Of a stretch of 5,604 bases of DNA, positions 1 through 5,071 are shown piece after piece. Origin of the DNA: Chloroflexota bacterium (GTDB lineage Bacteria > Chloroflexota > UBA5177 > JANWHV01); assembly GCA_025450255.1 (NCBI GenBank), contig JANWHV010000205.1, positions 1-5,604 of the forward strand. The letters are read 5' to 3'. The notes under the pieces were generated by a model. It was not told where the DNA came from. It worked only from the letters and a program-made list of their open reading frames with translations, and searched no databases. A program made the translations under genes and the position numbers. Each line of letters opens with the position of its first letter. The first letter of the stretch is position 1.

Positions 1-468
1 CGTCTTCAAGTGGAATACCACCGTCGACGGATCTGGGGCGGTAACGCCTGAAATGGCGACAAAGTCGCTCACGGCGCCCTGGTTGAGCTTGAAGAGCCGA
101 TCCCAGGTGTATTTCACCGCCGCCGCGTCCACCGTGCTGCCGTCATGGAATTTTACGCCCGAGCGCAGCTTGAAGGTCCAGGTCTTACCATCCTTGGACT
201 CGGTCCAGGATGTCGCCAGGTCCGGCACGATCTTGGCGCTCTTGACGCCGACGGCCCGCACAAGACCATCGTAGACGTTGCCGAGCTCGATCGCGGCGCC
301 GGTATCGTAGTCAATTTGCGGATCGAGCGTGACGGGCTCGTACCCAATGTCGATGACCAGGGGCGGATTCGCCGCCAAACCGCGTGAGGCGGCGAGGGTG
401 TGCGACGGCATAACGGCAAGACATGTCGAGGCAATAATAGCGAATGCGCTAAGGGAAGATGCCTTCAC
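1..468 (-). CDS. ABC transporter substrate-binding protein, family 5 (DppA/OppA-like), N-terminal part
   Basis: This is the periplasmic or surface receptor of a peptide/opine/nickel-type ABC importer; only the first 156 residues are present and the frame runs off the left edge. The start is a GTG at 468-466, preceded by GGAGGAG (481-475) with a 6-nt spacer. Residues 1-27 form a signal peptide: Lys2, a hydrophobic stretch at about 6-20, and a likely cut near A26/A27 (TLA-A). Cys16 lies inside the hydrophobic core without a good lipobox, so a lipoprotein is unlikely. Family 5 signatures follow: EPVTLDPQ (44-51), NVYDGLV (64-70), PDLATSW (82-88), WTFKLRSGVKFHDG (97-110) and AAVKYTWDRL (116-125). 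These match the N-terminal lobe of DppA/OppA-type proteins, which total about 500-550 residues. The ligand cannot be read from this lobe. The gene is divergent from the NodB-like gene, and permease and ATPase genes would be expected further left. The family assignment is firm. Confidence 0.93.
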   Translation of the reverse strand, partial: MKASSLSAFAIIASTCLAVMPSHTLAASRGLAANPPLVIDIGYEPVTLDPQIDYDTGAAIELGNVYDGLVRAVGVKSAKIVPDLATSWTESKDGKTWTFKLRSGVKFHDGSTVDAAAVKYTWDRLFKLNQGAVSDFVAISGVTAPDPSTVVFHLKT

Positions 469-474
469 TCGTGA

Positions 475-481
475 CTCCTCC
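475..481 (-). promoter_or_regulatory. Ribosome binding site of the substrate-binding protein gene
   Basis: GGAGGAG read on the minus strand, 6 nt before the GTG at 468. It is near-ideal and decides this start over the in-frame ATG at residue 20, which would remove the signal peptide. Confidence 0.8.
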
Positions 482-658
482 GATCAGGTAACTTTAGAAA
501 CCGCGCCGATGAGCGATTGCATCCTGCGACGGCGGCGGATCGGGCGTTCAGGAAATCCGCTCAGGCTGCGTGAGCTTCGTGTCCCGCGCCGGTACAGGTC
601 GCGATGAATGATCCTGCCTCCTTTCCCTCGGCAATGTCTCCTGATGTACCAGGGCGTG

Positions 659-680
659 GGCGTGAACCGCGGTCCACGCC
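659..680. repeat. 22-bp near-perfect palindrome, candidate operator
   Basis: The arms are GGCGTGAACCG (659-669) and CGGTCCACGCC (670-680), directly abutting, with 10 of 11 pairs complementary; the only mismatch is position 665 against 674. The central 14 bp (663-676) share the TG-A at the left end and TCCA at the right end with the LacI-type site at 847-860. It could be a dimer-binding operator or, if transcribed from the leftward promoter, a hairpin in the leader of the binding-protein gene. The regulator is unknown. Confidence 0.5.
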
Positions 681-689
681 GACATGCCG

Positions 690-710
690 TTCGTCGTATC
701 CGTCGACGAA
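690..710. repeat. Perfect 7-bp inverted repeat (hairpin) in the intergenic region
   Basis: TTCGTCG (690-696) and CGACGAA (704-710) are perfectly complementary around a 7-nt loop. No T-run follows on either strand, so it does not look like an intrinsic terminator. It lies 9 bp from the palindrome at 659-680. Together they could structure a long leader of the binding-protein mRNA, if transcription starts near 796. Confidence 0.4.
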
Positions 711-799
711 ATATCCTGATGCGGCAGCGCACGATGAACGCGAATTCAACCCTGGCCCATCGTGGTGCGCGTAAGCGGTTCCACGGCACGGGTGCATCA

Positions 800-829
800 A
801 CCTTAAGGCGCTGCCGCCTCCGGTGTCAA
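800..829 (-). promoter_or_regulatory. Possible sigma70-type promoter reading toward the binding-protein gene
   Basis: On the minus strand there is a perfect -35 TTGACA (829-824). An 18-nt spacer separates it from TAAGGT (805-800), which keeps only T1, A2 and T6 of the -10 consensus. Transcription would start near 794 and give a leader of roughly 325 nt before the GTG at 468. The perfect -35 and the LacI-type operator just upstream (847-860) support it; the weak -10 and long leader count against it. A closer TAAAGT near 492-497 lacks a good -35. Confidence 0.3.
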
Positions 830-846
830 GCGAAACCCCTCTCTAC

Positions 847-860
847 TGTAAACGTTTCCA
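847..860. promoter_or_regulatory. LacI/GalR-family (CRE-like) operator
   Basis: TGTAAACGTTTCCA is a 14-bp palindrome centred on CG with 6 of 7 symmetric pairs. It fits the established catabolite-response-element form TGNAANCGNNNNCA used by LacI/GalR-family regulators at every fixed position. It sits between a rightward extended -10 (892-897) and a leftward -35 (824-829), so one bound dimer could affect both divergent genes. No LacI-family gene is in the window. Whether the regulator is global or dedicated to this locus is not shown. Confidence 0.6.
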
Positions 861-888
861 CCTTTGCCGATGGCGGCAGCGCCGCGCA

Positions 889-897
889 TGCTATACT
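889..897 (+). promoter_or_regulatory. Extended -10 promoter of the NodB-like gene
   Basis: TGC followed by TATACT (892-897) is an extended -10 element with five of six consensus bases. No strong -35 lies at the usual distance; TTGCCG at 865-870 would need a 21-nt spacer. Transcription would begin near 904, giving a leader of about 55 nt before the ATG at 960. The LacI-type operator ends about 30 bp upstream of the -10. Confidence 0.45.
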
Positions 898-947
898 CGT
901 GGCATCCTCGGCAGTCGAGCGCGGATTTTCACGCCAATTCCCTACCT

Positions 948-951
948 GGAG
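948..951 (+). promoter_or_regulatory. Ribosome binding site deciding the start of the NodB-like gene
   Basis: GGAG ends 8 nt before the ATG at 960-962. The same frame is open further upstream with an ATG at 864, but that start would lie upstream of the best promoter and would add a 32-residue stretch without recognisable features. Confidence 0.65.
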
Positions 952-959
952 TATCGCCG

Positions 960-2201
960 ATGACGCACGCCGGTAATTCTGCCTTCACGTGGCGCGACCT
1001 CCCCGCGGTTGGCGCCAGGGTCGAGCACCCGCGGCTCCGCCAGCCAATCAGCTTTATCATCGACGACCCGATGCCGGGCTATAACCCCGCCTACTTCCAC
1101 AGTGGCTTCCGCAATGGACCTGAGCGCATCCCCGCCTCGATGGTAGACGATTTTGCCGACCTCCTGGAGCGGACAGGCATGAGAGGCAAGTTCAGCATCG
1201 TGCCCCATCCGTTCGGATTCGGTCGCGTCGATCGCGAGGTGCGGGGCGTGAGTGACGCGGATCGTAGGTACTTCCTCGACGTGGTGCGTACGCGCGTCGC
1301 GCCGTTCCTCGATATCACGCCCGAGGCGCTGACGCACTGGAACGCGCTGGATCTCAAGACCGGGCAACTGTTGCCCTATTGGGAGCACGTGTGGAGCAGG
1401 AGCCAAACGACGGAGACACTTATTCCGTACCTGGCGCTCGGGCTGGAGATCCTGAATAACGTCAATATCCCCTGCAGCGGCCACACCTCGCCGTGGGACT
1501 TTGGCGATGGCGTGGAGGACCAGTACGCGGCGGCGATCCTCGAGGCGCAACGGCAGGTCAACGGCCGCACTCTTACCTGGTATTTCCTGCAACTGCACGG
1601 CACGGCGTTGTTCGTGCCGCCACAACTATCTGTCTTCAATCCAGCGGCGGCGGAGGCCGTCGTCAGCGTTATCGTGTGCGACAGCCACGATTTTGGCGCC
1701 GGCCTCTGGCGCGGAGCGCCGCCGGATCTGGACATGCTGATCAGCGAGGACGGGCAGTCCGGGCGACTGGTGGAGACGCTGCGCGGCGGTGGCTCGACCG
1801 CCTTCCACAGTCATTGGCAGACCATGTTCAGCCAGGGTTCCTACGCCGGCATGAAGGCGCTTGAGGTCATCGTCCGGCGCCTGGAGGAACATTTCGGCAA
1901 GACCATCGCCTGGATAGGCTGCGAAGACCTGGCGCGCTATACGGCCGCGACCGCCGCGGTGCGCGTAGCCGCCGAAGCGGACGACCAACTGCAACTTTCC
2001 ACGCCGTTTGCCTGCGCTCAATTCACCTTGAGCATCGCGCTCCAGAGCCCTGTTCGCGCGGTTCATATCGACGGGCAGCCGCTGGCCCGCGCCGCGAGCC
2101 GCGACGCGTTCCAGGAAAACACCTACCTGGTCGAAGGCGACCGGCTGTATACGTGCTGGCCGCTAGCAGGCGAGCAAACGCTCCGGTTCGAGCCCGCGTA
2201 G
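960..2201 (+). CDS. NodB/polysaccharide-deacetylase-fold hydrolase-like protein, substrate unknown
   Basis: A 413-residue protein without signal peptide or membrane segments, so probably cytoplasmic. It begins at ATG 960 behind GGAG. Features suggest the glycoside hydrolase/deacetylase (NodB-like) barrel. A strand ends in a paired aspartate (SFIIDDPMPGYNP, D35-D36), the position of the metal-binding Asp pair in NodB proteins. KFSIVPHPFGFGR (77-89) follows a helix, SGHTSPWDFG (173-182) carries a candidate metal ligand H175, and FHSHWQTMF (282-290) offers H283 and H285. Residues about 336-413 look like a small beta-rich C-terminal domain (FTLSIAL, VHIDGQPL, NTYLVEGDRLYTCWPL). It is longer than common chitooligosaccharide deacetylases of about 200-250 residues, and the motifs are non-canonical, so the reaction is unknown. 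PuuE-type allantoinases belong to the same superfamily, which would suit a purine-type context, but no specific PuuE motif was recognised. It converges on the gene at 2204-2590. Confidence 0.85.
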   Translation: MTHAGNSAFTWRDLPAVGARVEHPRLRQPISFIIDDPMPGYNPAYFHSGFRNGPERIPASMVDDFADLLERTGMRGKFSIVPHPFGFGRVDREVRGVSDADRRYFLDVVRTRVAPFLDITPEALTHWNALDLKTGQLLPYWEHVWSRSQTTETLIPYLALGLEILNNVNIPCSGHTSPWDFGDGVEDQYAAAILEAQRQVNGRTLTWYFLQLHGTALFVPPQLSVFNPAAAEAVVSVIVCDSHDFGAGLWRGAPPDLDMLISEDGQSGRLVETLRGGGSTAFHSHWQTMFSQGSYAGMKALEVIVRRLEEHFGKTIAWIGCEDLARYTAATAAVRVAAEADDQLQLSTPFACAQFTLSIALQSPVRAVHIDGQPLARAASRDAFQENTYLVEGDRLYTCWPLAGEQTLRFEPA

Positions 2202-2203
2202 CA

Positions 2204-2590
2204 CTACTTCGCCGCATCTTTCGCGGCATGGTATGCTCGCCAGCCGCCGTGTGAGGTAATATTCACCAACTCTTCGGGCTTGGCGCGATCGATCTCCAGG
2301 ATCATGGCATGCACAATCTGGCCGTCGTCGAGGGTGATGGTGCCGGCGCGCAGTTCCGGCGGCTCGCTGGGCAGCAGCGAGTCAAACCAGGCGCTGTCCT
2401 CCAGCTCGTACAGCTCGCCGGCGATCGAGGCGCCGCCCGACTCCACGGGCACCAGTCCCGGAAAGCGATCGCCAACCGAATAGAAGTGATAGTTTGGCGC
2501 CGTCCTCGCCGGTCCAATCAGCGGCGCGCCCTTGATGTTGCCGTGGTCGGCGCCGCCCGCCATCGCCGTGCCGTTCAAAAATACTTTCAT
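2204..2590 (-). CDS. Stand-alone allophanate hydrolase C-terminal-like protein (AtzF C-domain, GGCT fold)
   Basis: A 128-residue cytoplasmic protein resembling the C-terminal domain of allophanate hydrolase (AtzF/DUR1 type), here without the amidase domain. Visible family features are an N-terminal strand MKVFLNGTAM (1-10), the GAPLIGPARTAPNYHFY stretch (21-37), PGLVPV (44-49), GGASIAGELYEL (52-63), LRAGTITLDDG (80-90) and the hallmark ITSHGGWRAY (111-120). In GGCT-fold enzymes a Glu in the ELYEL region is catalytic, and E59 or E62 could fill that role. In fungal allophanate hydrolase this domain has been linked to decarboxylation of N-carboxycarbamate; the function of stand-alone versions is not settled. 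The start is the ATG at 2590-2588 behind GGAG (2600-2597). An in-frame ATG 7 codons upstream is less likely. It is the last gene of the molybdenum-hydroxylase operon, and its TAG lies 2 bp from the stop of the convergent gene. Confidence 0.88.
   Translation of the reverse strand: MKVFLNGTAMAGGADHGNIKGAPLIGPARTAPNYHFYSVGDRFPGLVPVESGGASIAGELYELEDSAWFDSLLPSEPPELRAGTITLDDGQIVHAMILEIDRAKPEELVNITSHGGWRAYHAAKDAAK
2211..2227. terminator. Hairpin at the convergent gene ends, possible bidirectional terminator
   Basis: GCCGC (2211-2215) and GCGGC (2223-2227) flank a 7-nt loop, 10 bp past the stop of the NodB-like gene and inside the last codons of the convergent gene. No T-run follows on either strand, so it is weak as an intrinsic terminator and could be chance symmetry in GC-rich coding DNA. 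Confidence 0.22.
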
Positions 2591-2596
2591 CCGACA

Positions 2597-2600
2597 CTCC
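2597..2600 (-). promoter_or_regulatory. Ribosome binding site of the allophanate-hydrolase-like gene
   Basis: GGAG on the minus strand, 6 nt before the ATG at 2590. It selects this start over the ATG at 2611, which would place the GGAG inside the coding sequence and add seven residues before the conserved first strand. Confidence 0.7.
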
Positions 2601-2691
2601 GTAAACTGCACCGCCTGATGCTTGTCAGGGCAGTGCGCTCAGTCTGTGTGCAGCCGACGCGCAATGCCGGCTTTTGTCCGACCCTCCGACG

Positions 2692-2841
2692 TCAGTCGCC
2701 GCGCTCGCCGCGCAGGTGCTCAAGCTCGGCCTTGAGCGCGCGCATTTCAGCCTGTCCACTGGACAGGCGCTCCTCAAGCTCTCTATTCCGCGTGGCCAGG
2801 TAGCCGTTCCGTTCCGCCAATTCACGAATTCGTACTATCAA
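2692..2841 (-). CDS. Small leucine-zipper (coiled-coil) protein, 49 residues, hypothetical
   Basis: A short frame from TTG (2841-2839) to TGA (2694-2692) encodes 49 residues, almost all in one predicted amphipathic helix. Heptads run without a break: a positions are I5, N12, N19, L26, M33 and L40; d positions are L8, L15, L22, G29, L36 and L43. Asn at a, as in GCN4-type dimers, and Glu/Arg at flanking sites favour a parallel two-stranded coil. The protein has no Cys and no membrane segment, and no DNA-binding domain is visible. The frame opens at a stop near 2904, and TTG 2841 is the only usual start codon before the first leucine, so the start is forced but its ribosome site (GGAAAA or CGGG) is weak. 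It lies 79 nt after the large subunit and 101 nt before the allophanate-hydrolase-like gene, same strand. It could be a dimerisation micro-protein, a remnant of a longer regulator, or a chance frame; the heptad regularity argues for a real product. Confidence 0.45.
   Translation of the reverse strand: MIVRIRELAERNGYLATRNRELEERLSSGQAEMRALKAELEHLRGERGD
2750..2768. repeat. 19-bp perfect palindrome inside the leucine-zipper ORF
   Basis: GCCTGTCCA (2750-2758) and TGGACAGGC (2760-2768) form 9-bp perfect arms around a single base. It falls on the codons around G29, the one d-position break of the coiled coil. As RNA it would need to open a central pair or two to form a loop. It could be an operator, a site affecting expression of the downstream gene, or chance. 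Confidence 0.4.
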
Positions 2842-2920
2842 TGTAACCCGTTTTCCGTTGCAAAATGGCTCATGCGCGCACGGGATTCGGGCCCCTTCTC
2901 ACACGGTTACCCGCGTTTCT

Positions 2921-5071
2921 CTAGGATTTCGCACGCAGCGCCGCGAGCACGCGCTCCGGCGTGATCGGCTGGCTACTGACCCATACGCCAACGGCGTCAT
3001 ATACCGCGGCGGCCACGACGGCGGTGAACGGCACGAGCGGCATCTCGGCGACGCCGCGCGCGCCAAATGGACCGTTGGGATCCGCGAGCTCGAGCAGCAC
3101 CGGCTTGACGTCGATCGGCATGTCAAGGCTGGTAGGCAGGAGATAGCTGCTGAAATGCGGCGTCAGGATGGCGCCATCTCGCATCTGGAAGTTTTCCGTG
3201 AGCGCGTAACCCACGGCCTGAGCGATACAGCCCTCGATCTGACCCTCGACCTGCTGCCGATTAATCGCCTTGCCCACGTCGTGTACGCTGATCACCCGCA
3301 GCACCTGGACCTGGCCGGTCAAGGTGTTGACCTCAACCTCGACTGCCTGCGAGACGTACCCATAGGCATAGTTTGGGCGGCCGGCGAAGGTAACGTCGTC
3401 AATGGCGGTGGTGGCGGGCGGGCGGTATTGCACGGTCGCCTTTTGCGGGCCTTCCCAGGCTGCCATGGCCTGCGTTGCCGCGTCCTTTACGGCGCGTCCG
3501 GCCATCAAGGTCAGGCGCGAGGCGGAGGCGCTGCCGGCATCCGGCGTCACGCTGCTGTCGTCGCCGATCAACTCCACCAGATCCATGGGCACCTTGAGCG
3601 TCTCGGCGACGATCTGGCGAAGGATAAGGTGCGTGCCCTGGCCGACGTCGGCCGCGCCGACCCGCACCACCACGCGCTCAACTCGAGTTCGGCCTATCAC
3701 CTCCACCGTAGCCGTAGCCTGTTCCGGGAAGCCAAAGGAATAGCCGATGTTCTTGATGCCGCAAGCTATGGCGACACCCCGGCGCAGGTGCGGCGCCGTC
3801 TGCCGTTTGGGCCTGCCATAGCCGAGGTGTTCGCGCGCCTCCTCGACGCAGCGTTCCAGCACCGGCAGCGCGCTGACCCCCGGCGGTAACGGCTCCAGGG
3901 TCGGCTCGATGCTGCCCTCGCGATAGATGTTGCGACGCCGCAGATCAACCGGGTCCATGCCCAGGACGCCCGCCAGCCGCGTAACCATGCTCTCGGCGGC
4001 GAATTGCGCCTGCGGCGCGCCGAAACCGCGGAATGCGCCGCACGGGATGTTGTTCGTGTACACGACATAGCCGTCGGCGGCGATGTTTGGGATTTCATAG
4101 CTGCCGGTAGAGAACAGGGTGGCGCTCTTCATCACTTCGACGCTGGTCGAGGCATACGCGCCGCCATCGCCGACCAGCTCCGTCTCAGCGGCGACGATAC
4201 GGCCATCGCGCATGGCGCCCCAACGCGTGCGAATGCTGAACGGATGGCGCTTATGATGGCCGGCGATCGATTCCTCCCGGCTCCAGAGCATGGCGACGGG
4301 GCGGCGCAGCTTCCAGGCCGCGAGCGCCAGCAGATGCTGAATGGACAGATCCTCGCGCCCGCCAAAAGCGCCGCCGATCGCGGCGTAGCGAATCACCACC
4401 TGATCTTCCGGCAGCCGGAGCATGGCGGCTATCTGGCGGCGATCCTCGTGCAGCCACTGCCCAGCCGTCTCCACCACCACGCGATCGTGGTCGTCTATGT
4501 AGGCGATACCGGCCTCGGGTTGCAGATACGCATGCTCCTGCCAGGTCGTTTCGAACTCGCCTTCAAGCACCACGTCCGCCTCGGCGAGTGCCCGCGCGAC
4601 ATCGCCCTTGCGCAGCCGCAGATGACCGAGGACGTTTGTACCGCGCGTGGCGTGTACCAGGGACGCGTCCGGCTCCATTGCCCGGCGGGGATCCGTGATG
4701 GCCGGCAAATCCTCATAGCGAACCGCAACAAGGGCCGCGGCGGCAATGGCGGCCTCCGCGGTCGCCGCGGCGACCAGCGCCACCTTGTCGCCCGTGAAGC
4801 GCACCTTATCGCCACACAGCACCGGCTGATCGTGGTCTATCAGCCCAAAGGCGTTAAACGGTACATCGTCTGCCGTGAACACGGCGATGACACCTGGAAC
4901 GGCGAGCGCCGCGGCAGTGTCGATACCGAGAATCCTGGCATGTGGCCGGTGCGCGAACACGGCCTTCAACCGCGGCATCTCCGGCCGGATCAAGTCGCCC
5001 GGATACTGGGCGGCGCCGGTTACTTTCCCCAGTGCATCCGGCCGGGGCAGCGAGGCGCCGATCAAGCTCAA
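2921..5071 (-). CDS. Xanthine dehydrogenase family molybdopterin-binding (large) subunit
   Basis: The catalytic Mo-cofactor subunit of a three-part molybdenum hydroxylase, 716 residues. It would hydroxylate an organic substrate using water and pass electrons to the [2Fe-2S] subunit. The N-terminal domain (about 1-130) starts IGASLPRPDALGKVTGAAQYPGDL, as in XdhA/CoxL proteins. The Mo-binding part shows QEHAYLQPEAG (178-188), GGAFGGRE (233-240), CGAFRGFGAPQ (344-354), the cofactor motif DVGQGT (475-480) and SASASRLTLMAGRAV (514-528). The catalytic Glu is E676 in GVAEMPLVP; many relatives have GVGEPP, so the Gly-to-Ala change before it is notable. The loop is GAFRGFG, not the AYxCSFR of form I CO dehydrogenase, so this is not a CO oxidiser; purine, N-heterocycle or aldehyde substrates are possible. 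The likely start is TTG 5071-5069, which overlaps the small-subunit TGA as TTGA and suggests translational coupling. The frame is open to 5254, but that extension only mirrors the small subunit. Length is typical for the family. Confidence 0.95.
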   Translation of the reverse strand: MSLIGASLPRPDALGKVTGAAQYPGDLIRPEMPRLKAVFAHRPHARILGIDTAAALAVPGVIAVFTADDVPFNAFGLIDHDQPVLCGDKVRFTGDKVALVAAATAEAAIAAAALVAVRYEDLPAITDPRRAMEPDASLVHATRGTNVLGHLRLRKGDVARALAEADVVLEGEFETTWQEHAYLQPEAGIAYIDDHDRVVVETAGQWLHEDRRQIAAMLRLPEDQVVIRYAAIGGAFGGREDLSIQHLLALAAWKLRRPVAMLWSREESIAGHHKRHPFSIRTRWGAMRDGRIVAAETELVGDGGAYASTSVEVMKSATLFSTGSYEIPNIAADGYVVYTNNIPCGAFRGFGAPQAQFAAESMVTRLAGVLGMDPVDLRRRNIYREGSIEPTLEPLPPGVSALPVLERCVEEAREHLGYGRPKRQTAPHLRRGVAIACGIKNIGYSFGFPEQATATVEVIGRTRVERVVVRVGAADVGQGTHLILRQIVAETLKVPMDLVELIGDDSSVTPDAGSASASRLTLMAGRAVKDAATQAMAAWEGPQKATVQYRPPATTAIDDVTFAGRPNYAYGYVSQAVEVEVNTLTGQVQVLRVISVHDVGKAINRQQVEGQIEGCIAQAVGYALTENFQMRDGAILTPHFSSYLLPTSLDMPIDVKPVLLELADPNGPFGARGVAEMPLVPFTAVVAAAVYDAVGVWVSSQPITPERVLAALRAKS

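Larger units (their letters stand above)
469..959. other. Divergent intergenic region (no gene)
   Basis: This 491-bp stretch separates two divergently transcribed genes. Open frames inside it, such as the one at 608-976 on the plus strand, have arginine-rich, low-complexity translations without recognisable motifs and are judged non-coding. The region holds a LacI-type operator (847-860), a rightward extended -10 (889-897), a possible leftward promoter (800-829), a 22-bp palindrome (659-680), a 7-bp hairpin (690-710) and weaker inverted repeats at 535-560 (GCGGAT/ATCCGC) and 559-575 (GCTCA/TGAGC). Its length and symmetry are more than two simple promoters need, which suggests a shared control region. 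Confidence 0.7.

Noticed and set aside
535..575. Two short inverted repeats (GCGGAT/ATCCGC and GCTCA/TGAGC) as terminators or attenuators
   Set aside because: The stems are only 5-6 bp and no T-run follows on either strand; such pairs are expected by chance in GC-rich DNA.
608..976. A 122-codon plus-strand frame in the divergent intergenic region
   Set aside because: The translation is Arg-rich and shows no motif. It spans the promoter and operator elements and overlaps the start of the NodB-like gene in another frame.
942..1625. A 227-codon minus-strand frame
   Set aside because: It mirrors the NodB-like gene, whose own frame has coherent strands, helices and motifs.
2858..3889. A 343-codon open frame on the plus strand
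   Set aside because: Antisense to the C-terminal half of the large subunit. It has no domain signature and begins in the gap after that gene without a ribosome site.
2921..5071. Aerobic carbon monoxide dehydrogenase large subunit (CoxL form I)
   Set aside because: The active-site loop is CGAFRGFGAPQ and lacks the AYxCSFR motif with the Cys that binds copper in CO dehydrogenase.
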